Below, one piece after another: positions 9,103-17,364 of a DNA stretch of 64,000 nt. The notes below the pieces were generated by a model. It saw nothing but the letters and a program-made list of their open reading frames with translations. It did no database searches and was not told the DNA's origin. Source of the stretch: Clostridium brassicae (lineage in GTDB: Bacteria > Bacillota > Clostridia > Clostridiales > Clostridiaceae); NCBI RefSeq assembly GCF_026738875.1, contig NZ_JAPQFJ010000018.1, forward strand, positions 1 to 64,000. Direction: 5' to 3'. Position 1 is the stretch's first letter, and every line of letters begins with the position of its first letter. The translations under genes were made by a program, and so were the position numbers.

Positions 9103-9450
9103 TTACATAGTAGACATTCTTCTACATTCATCTGCACATGTACGGCATTCTTGTGCACATTTTTTACAATGTTCATCTGTAAACATTTCACATTCTTTAG
9201 CACATGAATCACAAGCAGTAGCACACATTTTACAATGTTCTTTTGCAAATTGCCCATTCATAGACATAATGCTTGCTGACATTTCACACATCTTTGCACA
9301 TTCAATGAGCATTTTCACACAACTTCTTCTATTATTTAAATCAGGTTCATTAATACATGCCTCAAAACATTCATAACATGCTTGAGTACATCTATTACAT
9401 TCATCGATACATTTTTGATAATTGTTTACAGTCATAGTTGCTATACCCAT
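9103..9450 (-). CDS. four-helix-bundle copper-binding protein (DUF326/Csp-like)
   Basis: A 115-residue protein with 19 cysteines spaced mostly as C-x2-3-C along predicted helices (KCIDEC, NRCTQAC, YECFEAC, HCKMCATACDSC, CRTCADEC). This is the pattern of Csp/DUF326 copper-storage bundles, where inward-facing thiols hold many Cu(I) ions. There is no signal peptide, so it would act in the cytosol. ATG follows AAAGGAGTG. No copper exporter or CsoR-type regulator lies next to it. The metal is inferred from the family, not proven. Confidence 0.82.
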   Translation of the reverse strand: MGIATMTVNNYQKCIDECNRCTQACYECFEACINEPDLNNRRSCVKMLIECAKMCEMSASIMSMNGQFAKEHCKMCATACDSCAKECEMFTDEHCKKCAQECRTCADECRRMSTM

Positions 9451-9606
9451 TCAAAACACTCCTTTTATTTTGATTCTTCACACGAAATTTAGTATATGAA
9501 AAATGATCTATTTCTATACAAATGAAATTAATAACTATAATAGTTTTTTATCAGGAAGATGTGTTTTAAAAAGAGCTATAAATCATATTAGCACTAATCC
9601 TTTTTT

Positions 9607-9813
9607 TCATTTAACTAGTATTATTGAACAAAGGTTAGGGTGAATATTTTTTCTAATATTATCCATATTTAAAGAACCTTTATTATCTACAGCTTATATT
9701 AAATCAAGTAACTCTTTATCACATACAATTCCATAAGTTACAGGATTGTTATGGGATTTTTTATAAAAAGTATAATCAATTATTAATCTTATATCATATG
9801 ATAAAGTATGATA
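9607..9813 (-). pseudogene. possible gene remnant with an internal stop, unrecognised
   Basis: In the otherwise empty stretch 9451-9942, one minus-strand frame reads 68 codons between stops with a single internal TAA (at 9694-9696). The reading looks protein-like: IRLIIDYTFYKKSHNNPVTY then GIVCDKELLDLI before the stop, and AVDNKGSLNMDNIRKN after it. There is no start codon or ribosome site. It may be a decayed gene fragment or chance in AT-rich DNA. The rest of the gap shows only the mgtE promoter and leader at its right end. Confidence 0.25.
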
Positions 9814-9817
9814 CTAT

Positions 9818-9846
9818 TTGTCATAATATTATTCTTATGTTAATAT
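9818..9846 (+). promoter_or_regulatory. promoter of the mgtE leader
   Basis: TTGTCA at 9818-9823, a 17-base spacer, TAATAT at 9841-9846. Transcription would start near 9853, giving a leader of about 190 bases before mgtE. Confidence 0.55.
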
Positions 9847-9860
9847 TTAAATATGGTAAA

Positions 9861-10025
9861 AACTTAGAATTCCTCTTAAATAGTGGGATCTAAGTTTATT
9901 TAAGCTTTCTCTACAAAATATCTTTTAAAGAAGGTGATAGTTATGGATAGTGGTCCTAGTCCGAATATAGACAAGTATTATAAAAATAAAATAAAAAACA
10001 CCATAACTATCAAAGATATGGTGTT
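9861..10025 (+). promoter_or_regulatory. structured mgtE leader with competing pairings
   Basis: Three elements are visible. First, an early hairpin pairs AACTTAGA (9861-9868) with TCTAAGTT (9889-9896). Second, 9935-9946, which covers the end of the leader ORF ribosome site and its ATG, is perfectly complementary over 12 bases to 10001-10012. Third, AACACCATA (9997-10005) pairs with TATGGTGTT (10017-10025) just before the mgtE ribosome site. The second and third pairings use the same bases 10001-10005 and exclude each other. A regulatory switch is inferred. The known M-box Mg2+ riboswitch core is not present. Confidence 0.5.
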
Positions 10026-10125
10026 AGTGGGAGCTGAGTTAAATGAAAAAGGATTTGGAAAATATAGTATATCTTATCAAAGAAAAAAGATATACAGAAG
10101 TAAGAAAAACAATAATAAATTTTAA
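9943..10125 (+). CDS. leader ORF overlapping the start of mgtE
   Basis: ATG follows AAGGTG at six bases, a good ribosome site. The 60-codon frame begins MDSGPSPNIDKYY and ends inside mgtE in another reading frame (83-base overlap). An acidic residue and spaced prolines right after the start recall the enterobacterial MgtL leader peptide of mgtA, whose translation is aborted at low Mg2+. That similarity is in style only, since mgtA is a different transporter type. The ORF may be an upstream sensor peptide or fortuitous; its start region takes part in the competing RNA pairings. Confidence 0.4.
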   Translation: MDSGPSPNIDKYYKNKIKNTITIKDMVLVGAELNEKGFGKYSISYQRKKIYRSKKNNNKF

Positions 10126-11398
10126 CTCTGTACACATTGGGGAATTAATTGAAGAATTAATTGAAGAGTTAGATGTTTCAGAAGCAATACTAGTTTTTAG
10201 AATGTTACCAAAAAATTTAGCGGCCGAAGTCTTTAATTATATTAGTAGTGAATCACAAGAAAAAATAATATCTTCTATTACAGATAAGGAATTAGAATAC
10301 ATAATAGAAGAAATATATTTTGATGATATGATTGACTTATTGGAAGAAATGCCGGCCCATGTAGTAAAAAAGATTCTTAAGTACTCTAATGTAGAGGAAA
10401 GAAAGCTTATAAATGAATTTTTGAATTATCCTGATTATTCAGCAGGAAGTTTAATGACTATAGAGTATGTAGATCTAAAAAAAGATATGACAGTGGAAGA
10501 GGCTTTACGTCATATAAAAGATACTGGATTAAATAAAGAAACTATTTATACATGTTATGTAACAGGTAAAAGAAGAAAATTAGATGGAATAATATCTTTA
10601 AGAAAGCTTATACTTAGTGATTACGATATAAAGATTAAAGACATTATGAAAAAAGATATAGTTCATGTAAATACTAATGAGGATCAAGAAGAAGTAGCTA
10701 GAGTATTTAGAAAATATGATTTAATTTCGTTACCAGTAGTTGATTTAGAAAATAGGCTTACAGGAATTATTACTATAGATGATGTAGTAGATGTTATTGA
10801 TCAAGAAAATACAGAGGATTTCCAGAGAATGGCTGCTATTTCCCCTTCAGAAGAAGAATATTTAAATACTGGAGTTTGGACTTTAGCTAAAAATAGATTA
10901 GTTTGGCTCATTATTCTTATGGTATCTGCTACTTTTACTGGACATATAATAAAAAAATTTGAAGATGTACTTCAATCTGTAGTAATATTAACTGCATTCA
11001 TTCCTATGCTTATGGATACAGGCGGTAATGCAGGATCACAATCAGCAACTTTAGTTATTAGAAGCATTGCTCTAGGAGAAATTAAAGTTAAAGATACATT
11101 AAAAGTAATTTGGAAAGAATTAAGAGTAAGCTTAATTGTTGGAATAAGTTTATCTTTTATAAATTTTCTAAGGATATATTTTATAGAAAAAGTATCTTTA
11201 TATATATCAGTTACTGTATGTATAACTTTACTTTTCACAGTAGTTTTAGCTAAAATTGTAGGGGCAGTTCTTCCTATAATAGCTAAAAAGCTAAAACTTG
11301 ATCCAGCTATAATGGCAAGCCCATTAATAACAACTATAGTTGATGCCGCTTCTCTTATGGTGTATTTTTCCATTGCAAGAGCTATATTACACATATAA
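10043..11398 (+). CDS. mgtE: magnesium transporter MgtE
   Basis: A 451-residue Mg2+ channel. The N-terminal superhelical domain (about residues 1-130) is followed by two CBS domains (to about 255) that sense Mg2+. The C-terminal membrane domain has five helices and the family signature TGGNAGSQSATL. It mediates Mg2+ uptake across the cytoplasmic membrane and closes when Mg2+ binds the CBS region. ATG lies after GTGGGAGCTGAGTTAA. It is monocistronic, with an unusual upstream leader containing a short ORF and alternative RNA pairings, so expression control beyond the protein's own gating is likely. Confidence 0.95.
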   Translation: MKKDLENIVYLIKEKRYTEVRKTIINFNSVHIGELIEELIEELDVSEAILVFRMLPKNLAAEVFNYISSESQEKIISSITDKELEYIIEEIYFDDMIDLLEEMPAHVVKKILKYSNVEERKLINEFLNYPDYSAGSLMTIEYVDLKKDMTVEEALRHIKDTGLNKETIYTCYVTGKRRKLDGIISLRKLILSDYDIKIKDIMKKDIVHVNTNEDQEEVARVFRKYDLISLPVVDLENRLTGIITIDDVVDVIDQENTEDFQRMAAISPSEEEYLNTGVWTLAKNRLVWLIILMVSATFTGHIIKKFEDVLQSVVILTAFIPMLMDTGGNAGSQSATLVIRSIALGEIKVKDTLKVIWKELRVSLIVGISLSFINFLRIYFIEKVSLYISVTVCITLLFTVVLAKIVGAVLPIIAKKLKLDPAIMASPLITTIVDAASLMVYFSIARAILHI

Positions 11399-11523
11399 AG
11401 TAATAAAATGTCATAACTTTGTAATGTAATTAATCTATAAATATTTTAAAATAATAATAAAATCGAAAGATAGTTTATATAAAAAACATTGTAAAAGAAA
11501 AATTATAATAAGAAGGTGACATA

Positions 11524-12492
11524 ATGAAAAGCAAGTTTCTTATAGGACTAATTTCTTTAGGATTAGCTTTGGCACTAATGGGATGTGCCAATAAAGAAAA
11601 AGAGACTGGAGAGGTTAAAAATAATAAATCTGTGCAATCACAGAATATACCCACCAAAAGTGAGAAGAATAATGATAGAACTGTACAAGCAACAGAAAAG
11701 GATGAGAAAAAACAAGGATTAAATAAAAATAAACAAGCAAACGAAAATGAAGTAAAAACTGCTAAAAAAGAAGAAAAGGTTGATACAAGTAAGTTTAATA
11801 TGAAGGATAGAGAGTGGTTTTTTATTCCTAATGATAAAGGCATACAGCCAGAAGAACCAAAAGAAGTTTTATCTATAATAAAAAATAAAGATGCTTATTA
11901 TGTAGGTAAATCTGATGAAAAGGCATTATATTTGACTTTTGATGAAGGATATGAAAATGGGTATACTCCTAAAATATTAGATACTTTAAAGAAAAATAAA
12001 GTAAAAGCTATGTTTTTCGTAACAGAACCATATATTAAGCAAAATAAAGATTTAGTTAAAAGAATGGTTCAAGAAGGGCATTTAGTGGGAAATCACTCAA
12101 AAAGTCATCTTTCAATGGCTAAATTAGCTAAAACTAATAAGGAAAAATTTAATAATGAGATTTTATCTACTGAAAAGACCTTTGAGCAAATTACAGGAAG
12201 AAAGATGGACAAATTTTTTAGACCTCCAATGGGAGCATATAACGAGCTTTCATTATATAATACACAAAAGCTTGGATATAAAACTATTTTTTGGAGTTTT
12301 GCATATAAAGATTATGAGCCTGAAAAACAGCCTTCTAATGAATATGCTAAAAATTTAATTTTAAAAAGAACTCATAATGGGGGGATTATGCTTTTACATG
12401 CAATATCTAAGACTAATACAGAGATATTAGAATCTTTAATAAATGAATGGAAAAATAGAGGATATACTTTTAAAACGTTGGATACGATTTAA
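11524..12492 (+). CDS. PdaA-like polysaccharide deacetylase lipoprotein
   Basis: A 322-residue lipoprotein. The lipobox LALALMGC places the lipidated cysteine at residue 21, followed by a lysine-rich linker to about 100. The NodB domain has LTFDEGYENGYTP, the metal motif NHSKSH, RPPMGAYNE and LLHAIS. The DEGYENGYT form is typical of PdaA, the peptidoglycan N-acetylmuramic acid deacetylase that makes spore-cortex delta-lactam. A cortex or cell-wall role is inferred. PdaA of Bacillus has a signal peptide rather than a long charged linker, so a paralogue is possible. Confidence 0.8.
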   Translation: MKSKFLIGLISLGLALALMGCANKEKETGEVKNNKSVQSQNIPTKSEKNNDRTVQATEKDEKKQGLNKNKQANENEVKTAKKEEKVDTSKFNMKDREWFFIPNDKGIQPEEPKEVLSIIKNKDAYYVGKSDEKALYLTFDEGYENGYTPKILDTLKKNKVKAMFFVTEPYIKQNKDLVKRMVQEGHLVGNHSKSHLSMAKLAKTNKEKFNNEILSTEKTFEQITGRKMDKFFRPPMGAYNELSLYNTQKLGYKTIFWSFAYKDYEPEKQPSNEYAKNLILKRTHNGGIMLLHAISKTNTEILESLINEWKNRGYTFKTLDTI

Positions 12493-12583
12493 GAATTATT
12501 GAAAAAATTTAAAAATAATATAAAAAACAGTAATTTAAAAATGAAATTATATATTTAGATGATTTAATTTAAGGAGTACGAGT

Positions 12584-13828
12584 ATGGCAAATAACAAGAA
12601 AAGACTTTTAAATTTAATTACAATATTTATTTTTATAATCTCTTTAGTTGGATGTAATTCCAATAGTAAAAACAGTTCAAAAAAGGTTGAAGAAAAACAA
12701 GGTATTGTGACACAAGATACTTCTAATAAAAAGAATGGAGATTTATCATATTCAGATAAAAATTCTACAAATATAAGTGGTAAGCTAAAAGTACATTATA
12801 TTAATGTAGGACAAGCAGATAGTATTTTAATTCAACAAGATTCACATAATATGCTAATAGATGCAGGAAATAATGCTGACTCAAATTTAGTGGTAAATTA
12901 TCTTAAAAAGCAAGGAATATCTAAGCTGGATTATGTCATAGGAACTCATCCTCATGAGGATCATATAGGAGGATTAGATGTAGTAATTAAGACTTTCAAT
13001 ATAGATAAAATATTGATGCCTAAAATCAGTACTACAACCAAAACATTTAAAGATGTTATAACAGCGGTACAAAATAAAAACATGAAAGTAACAGCACCAA
13101 AAGTGGGAGATAACTATAAGTTAGGTGGAGCCACCTGGAGTATATTAGCACCCAATAATTCAAGTTATCAAGATTTAAATAACTATAGTATTGTAATAAA
13201 AATGAAGTATGGTAATAACTCATTTATATTTACTGGAGATGCGGAATCTATAAGTGAAGGAGAAATTTTAAAAAAACAACTTGATATTAAGGCAGATGTT
13301 TTGAAAGTTGGACATCATGGAAGCCATTCATCAACTACAGATGCTTTCTTAGCTAAAGTTAATCCTAAATATGCAGTAATTATGTGTGAAAAAGGAAATG
13401 ACTATGGACATCCACATAAGGAAACTATGATTAAGTTACAAAATAAAAAAATCACTACATATAGAACTGATGAATGTGGAACTGTAGTAGCTACTAGTGA
13501 TGGAACTAAAATAACTTTTGATAAAAAACCTGGAACATATAATTACAATGGAAACAGTAATACAACTAAAAACACTAGTGAGAAAACTAAAAAAACAGAT
13601 ACCTATTCTACAAGCAAAAATAATAAATCTAACAGGATTTTAGCTACAGGAAATAGTTCATCTCAAATACCTCAAACTAAAGGGGTTGGAGTTTATATAA
13701 CTAATACAGGTAAAAAATATCATGTAAATGGATGCTCATCTTTAAAGAAAAGTAAAATATCTATAAGTTTAGAAAAGGCTAAATCTCAAGGATATGGACC
13801 TTGTGGTAATTGCCACCCACCACAATAA
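12584..13828 (+). CDS. ComEC-like metallo-beta-lactamase-fold lipoprotein with a C-terminal Cys module
   Basis: A 414-residue lipoprotein (lipobox ISLVGC, Cys24). The hydrolase domain (about residues 66-310) has THPHEDHIGG, FTGDAE and VGHHGSHSS, as in the soluble C-terminal domain of ComEC and related exo-nucleases or phosphohydrolases. A Ser/Thr/Lys-rich linker leads to a 45-residue end module, TGKKYHVNGCSSL ... GYGPCGNCHP, with a metal-site-like H/C pattern. The same module ends the 119-residue protein at 59234-59593. It would act outside the membrane, perhaps on nucleic acid or phosphate esters; the substrate is unknown. Confidence 0.8.
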   Translation: MANNKKRLLNLITIFIFIISLVGCNSNSKNSSKKVEEKQGIVTQDTSNKKNGDLSYSDKNSTNISGKLKVHYINVGQADSILIQQDSHNMLIDAGNNADSNLVVNYLKKQGISKLDYVIGTHPHEDHIGGLDVVIKTFNIDKILMPKISTTTKTFKDVITAVQNKNMKVTAPKVGDNYKLGGATWSILAPNNSSYQDLNNYSIVIKMKYGNNSFIFTGDAESISEGEILKKQLDIKADVLKVGHHGSHSSTTDAFLAKVNPKYAVIMCEKGNDYGHPHKETMIKLQNKKITTYRTDECGTVVATSDGTKITFDKKPGTYNYNGNSNTTKNTSEKTKKTDTYSTSKNNKSNRILATGNSSSQIPQTKGVGVYITNTGKKYHVNGCSSLKKSKISISLEKAKSQGYGPCGNCHPPQ

Positions 13829-13830
13829 TA

Positions 13831-13863
13831 AAAATACTACCCTTATTAAGGGTAGTATTTTTA
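13831..13863. terminator. bidirectional terminator
   Basis: A 14-bp stem, AAAATACTACCCTT (13831-13844) and AAGGGTAGTATTTT (13848-13861), with T runs on both strands. It lies between the ComEC-like gene (+) and the methyltransferase gene (-). Confidence 0.8.
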
Positions 13864-13869
13864 TTATTG

Positions 13870-14443
13870 TTATAGTTTAATTCCATCAATAAAGTACATT
13901 TCTTCATTGTCAATCATTGTACCTACTTTAAAATATTTTGACATAATTTTAAAGGTGATTTCAATTGGAGAAAGAATATCGTTTTTAATAGTATGACTAC
14001 GAAAATGAACAGAATTAATCTTTTCTTTACTTTCAGAATGAGCAATAACTATTTTCCCATTTTTATTTAGTAAATTTGAAATTTGTTTGAAAAGAATATC
14101 TTTATTTTTGAAATGTGGATATACAGAGTAGAGAATGGCAAAATCATAGCCATTTTCTTTAAAGTTAAGTATATCTTCATTTATAAATGATATTCTATTG
14201 TCCTTATATTTTGATTTGGCAATAGCTATCATATTCTCTGAAATATCTATGGCTGCTATTTTTTGAGGATTTGTATCTAAAAGATATTCTAACATAACAC
14301 CTGTGCCTGTACCGATATCAATTATTTTACATTTATTTTGAATGTTTGCTAATTTTACAATTTTTTTTAAATTTTTCAGGTTGATGATGAGAAATGTCAT
14401 CCCATTGAAAAGCAAGTTTATTAAAAAAATCTCTATTATCCAT
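13870..14443 (-). pseudogene. class I SAM methyltransferase, frameshifted at an A8 tract
   Basis: The main frame (13870-14415) has a good SAM site, IIDIGTGTGVMLEYLL, and later motifs, but its apparent N-terminus is unnatural. From ATG 14443 (behind GGAG) another frame reads MDNRDFFNKLAFQWDD, then HHQPEKFKK, and enters the methyltransferase frame exactly at a run of eight A (minus strand, 14361-14368). Removing one A joins KFKK to IVKLANIQ, giving a normal full-length protein of about 190 residues. It is either a recent pseudogene, a slippery tract restored by slippage, or a sequencing error. Function: methyltransferase of unknown substrate. Confidence 0.75.
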
Positions 14444-14680
14444 TCACATTAACTCCATCTTTTTTTAATAAATACGTAAATATCTAATGATTTTATTTTA
14501 CCAAAATTTTACTATAAAGGCAAGAATGCTTTTTAGATTAGATAAGTTTTCTATGTTCTATTAAAAATAATTAATTGTCTGAATTTTGACAAAATAAACA
14601 CTAAACAGTATTTTTGATTATATTATTTATAAACATATATTATCAACAAATAAAAATAAATAACAAACAATTTAAAAATG

Positions 14681-14709
14681 TTGACAATAATTATCTAATG
14701 TTATAGAAT
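14681..14709 (+). promoter_or_regulatory. promoter of sodA/rubrerythrin
   Basis: TTGACA at 14681-14686, a 17-base spacer and TAGAAT at 14704-14709. The 385-base gap 14444-14828 otherwise shows only very AT-rich sequence and no ORF; I could not find a convincing PerR box in it. Confidence 0.55.
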
Positions 14710-14828
14710 TTAAGTAATCTAAATTATACAATAAAACTTAAAATTTGGTTAATAAATATAATTTATTTTTGTTTAATTTGTTAATACTATTAATAATATA
14801 AATTTAATGATAGAAAGGGGACATTAAA

Positions 14829-15422
14829 ATGAGTCATACTTTACCTAAATTACCTTATGATTATAATGCATTAGAGCCATATTACGATGAGGAAACAGTA
14901 AAACTTCATCATGACATCCATCATAAAGGATATGTTGATGGACTTAATAGTGCAGAAACTAAACTCAAAGAGGCAAGAGAAATAGGTGATTTTTCATTAG
15001 TAAAGCATTGGGAAAAAGAATTGGCATTTCATGGTAGTGGACATATATTACACACAATTTTTTGGGAGAATATGAAACCTAATGGAGGAGGAAATCCAAC
15101 AGGTGAAGTTGCACAGAAAATAAATGAATTCTTTGGAAGTTTTGAAAGCTTTAAAGAACAGTTTACTAAAGCTGCAGCCGCTGTTGAAGGCTCAGGATGG
15201 TGTGCTCTTGTATGGAATAGAATGTTTAATAAATTAGAAATTTTACAAATTGAAAAACATCAAAATTTGACACAATGGGGAAGTATACCAATACTTGTTG
15301 TTGATGTATGGGAACACGCATATTATTTGAAATATCAAAATAGAAGACCAGAGTTTATTAATAATTGGTGGAATCTTATAAATTGGGATGATGTAAATAA
15401 AAAACTTAGTGAAGCAAAATAG
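14829..15422 (+). CDS. sodA: superoxide dismutase (Fe/Mn type)
   Basis: A 197-residue Fe/Mn superoxide dismutase that converts superoxide to peroxide in the cytosol. The N-terminal helical hairpin has LHHDIHHKGYVDGLN (metal-ligand and second-sphere histidines), with HGSGHILHTIFW in the second helix. DVWEHAYYLKYQNRR supplies the last ligands. Length and motifs are normal; iron or manganese cannot be decided by eye. The start is ATG after GAAAGGGGACATT. Rubrerythrin follows within 25 bases, so the pair removes superoxide and then peroxide in one operon. Confidence 0.93.
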   Translation: MSHTLPKLPYDYNALEPYYDEETVKLHHDIHHKGYVDGLNSAETKLKEAREIGDFSLVKHWEKELAFHGSGHILHTIFWENMKPNGGGNPTGEVAQKINEFFGSFESFKEQFTKAAAAVEGSGWCALVWNRMFNKLEILQIEKHQNLTQWGSIPILVVDVWEHAYYLKYQNRRPEFINNWWNLINWDDVNKKLSEAK

Positions 15423-15446
15423 TTTATAGGGTGAGGAGTGGTGAAA

Positions 15447-16031
15447 TTGAAAACATTGAAAGGAACTAAAACTGCTGAGAACTTAATGAAAGCTTTTGCA
15501 GGAGAATGTCAAGCAAGAACAAAGTATACTTATTATTCATCAACAGCCAAAAAAGAAGGATATGTTCAAATAGCCAATATTTTTATGGAAACAGCAGAAA
15601 ATGAAAAAGAACATGCAAAACGTTTTCTAAAGTTTTTAAATAATGATATGCAGAATGATGGGGTAGAAATAACTGCCTGTTATGGAGCTGGACTTGGAAC
15701 TACAGTAGAAAATCTAAAATATGCAGCAAATGGAGAACATGAGGAATGGTCAGAGCTTTATCCTCACTTTGCAGAAGTAGCAAAAAAAGAGGGCTTTGAT
15801 GAAATTGCACAAGCCTTTTATAATATAAGCAAGGTTGAAAAAAGACATGAAGAAAGATATAAAAAACTTTTAGAAAATATAGAAAATGATCAAGTGTTTA
15901 AGAAAGATGAAGTGATTTTATGGAAATGTTCTAATTGTGGATATATTTATGAAGGTAAAGAAGCTCCTAAAGTTTGTCCATCCTGTATTCATCCTCAGGG
16001 CTATTTTGAAGTTTTTGTTGAAAATTATTAA
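15447..16031 (+). CDS. rbr: rubrerythrin
   Basis: A 194-residue non-haem diiron peroxidase. The ferritin-like domain opens KTLKGTKTAENLMKAFAGE and carries repeated E-x2-H pairs for the diiron site. The C-terminal rubredoxin domain has CSNCGYIYEG and CPSC for its Fe(Cys)4 centre. It reduces hydrogen peroxide in anaerobes. I choose TTG 15447: AGGAG (15434-15438) lies eight bases upstream and the product then begins like other rubrerythrins. GTG codons at 15438 and 15441 are too close to the ribosome site. Co-transcribed with sodA. Confidence 0.92.
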   Translation: MKTLKGTKTAENLMKAFAGECQARTKYTYYSSTAKKEGYVQIANIFMETAENEKEHAKRFLKFLNNDMQNDGVEITACYGAGLGTTVENLKYAANGEHEEWSELYPHFAEVAKKEGFDEIAQAFYNISKVEKRHEERYKKLLENIENDQVFKKDEVILWKCSNCGYIYEGKEAPKVCPSCIHPQGYFEVFVENY

Positions 16032-16150
16032 GAATATTTTTAATATTATATTAGTCTTAGATATGATTATATTTAGTGAACAAGACATAGTTATCAGTTA
16101 AAAAGTAAAAACGCAAAGATAATATCTATGTAATGTTTACTGTGAACTAA

Positions 16151-16204
16151 AATAAGTTGTCGGATAATTTTGTAATTATAAATCATCTGACAACTTATTT
16201 TTTA
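16151..16204 (+). terminator. terminator after rubrerythrin
   Basis: An 11-bp perfect stem, AATAAGTTGTC (16151-16161) and GACAACTTATT (16189-16199), followed by TTTTT. It ends the sodA/rbr unit about 120 bases after the stop. Confidence 0.7.
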
Positions 16205-16223
16205 TGTCTATTTTAAAAATATA

Positions 16224-16272
16224 AATACTATCTTTAAAATTCTTCATAAGTAGCTTAATACTATCTTTAAAA
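16224..16272. repeat. two copies of a 16-bp direct repeat
   Basis: AATACTATCTTTAAAA occurs at 16224-16239 and 16257-16272, a spacing of 33 bases (three helical turns), in the gap before the spoIIIA operon. Meaning unknown; a factor-binding site is possible. The gap 16032-16436 has no ORF. Confidence 0.45.
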
Positions 16273-16288
16273 ATTAGAATAATTTTAG

Positions 16289-16340
16289 AAACTATATAAA
16301 TTAAGAGAGGAAATGATTTCTTAATTTATATAGTTTTTTT
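16289..16340 (+). terminator. long hairpin terminator before the spoIIIA operon
   Basis: A perfect 17-bp stem: 16289-16305 (AAACTATATAAATTAAG) pairs with 16320-16336, followed by TTTTTTT. It insulates spoIIIAA from upstream transcription. Confidence 0.75.
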
Positions 16341-16436
16341 ATTAAATTTTATATTTTAATAATTTATATTTATGTTATTTGGAATAATTTCATCAGAATA
16401 TAAATAAAAATTTAATAAGAAGGGAGGAGGAAAAAA

Positions 16437-17363
16437 ATGAATACTAAAGATGTTTTTTATATTTTACCACAAAGTATAAGAGAACAATTAGAGAATATAA
16501 ATGGAATAGAAAATATGCAAGAGATAAGAATTAAAATAAAAATGCCTCTGCAGTATTACCTTGGAAAGAAAGAGGTTATTACTAAATATATTATAACAGA
16601 AGAGGATGTGAGAATTATTCTTCAACGAATGAGTAATTACTCTATTTACGCTTTTGAAGAAGAAATAAAGAATGGATATATAACAATAAAAGGTGGTCAT
16701 AGAGTAGGTATTTGTGGGTCTTGTGTAATGGAAGGAGATAAGGTAAAAACAATAAAAAATATAGCATCATTAAACATTAGAATATGTAGGCAAATTATAG
16801 GATGTTCTAATGAAATAATTCCTTCAATAGTGGAGGAAGATAAAGTTTTAAATACTATAGTTATATCTCCACCTAAATGCGGCAAAACCACTCTGATAAG
16901 AGATATAACAAAGAATTTATCTAATGGAATGAGAATGAACAATGGTATGAGGTTATCAGGTAAAAAAATATGTGTAATAGATGAAAGAAGTGAAATTGCT
17001 GGATGCAGTAATGGTGTACCTCAAATGGATGTAGGCATAAGGACTGATGTATTAGACAGTTGTTTGAAAAGTGAAGGTATTATGATGGCAGTAAGAAGTA
17101 TGTCTCCAGATGTTATTGTTTGTGATGAAATAGGAACTTATAAGGATATAGAAAGTATACTTACAGCATTGAATTCAGGGGTAAACCTAATAACTACAAT
17201 ACATGGGTTTGGAATTGAAGATTTATATATGCGAGGAGTTTTTAAAGATATATTAGATAATAATGTTTTTAAAAGAGCGATCGTTCTTAGTGATTCTAAA
17301 GAGGTAGGAAAAATAAAGTATATCTATGATTTTGATAAAAAAGATAAACTTTGGAGGAGATGA
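16437..17363 (+). CDS. spoIIIAA: stage III sporulation protein AA (ATPase)
   Basis: A 308-residue ATPase of the feeding-tube channel built between mother cell and forespore. Walker A is PPKCGKTT (residues 145-152) and Walker B is VIVCDEI (226-232), followed by a GSPE/secretion-ATPase-like TTIHGF motif. It is the first gene of the complete eight-gene operon, with ATG after GGGAGGAGG. In Bacillus the operon is read by mother-cell sigma-E; I could not identify a clean sigma-E promoter here. Confidence 0.96.
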   Translation: MNTKDVFYILPQSIREQLENINGIENMQEIRIKIKMPLQYYLGKKEVITKYIITEEDVRIILQRMSNYSIYAFEEEIKNGYITIKGGHRVGICGSCVMEGDKVKTIKNIASLNIRICRQIIGCSNEIIPSIVEEDKVLNTIVISPPKCGKTTLIRDITKNLSNGMRMNNGMRLSGKKICVIDERSEIAGCSNGVPQMDVGIRTDVLDSCLKSEGIMMAVRSMSPDVIVCDEIGTYKDIESILTALNSGVNLITTIHGFGIEDLYMRGVFKDILDNNVFKRAIVLSDSKEVGKIKYIYDFDKKDKLWRR

Positions 17364-17364
17364 A

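Noticed and set aside
9817-9843. dif-like recombination site (TTTGTCATAA ... TTATGTTAATA)
   Set aside because: It resembles the arms at 63289-63326, but the right arm diverges and TTGTCATAA occurs four times in the window, near the number expected by chance. It is better read as the -35 of the mgtE promoter.
9853-10042. M-box (ykoK) Mg2+ riboswitch before mgtE
   Set aside because: None of the conserved M-box core segments are visible; the leader is also AT-rich and built around a short ORF.
14444-14828. PerR box upstream of sodA
   Set aside because: Several AT-rich near-palindromes exist, but none matches the PerR consensus well enough to call in such AT-rich DNA.
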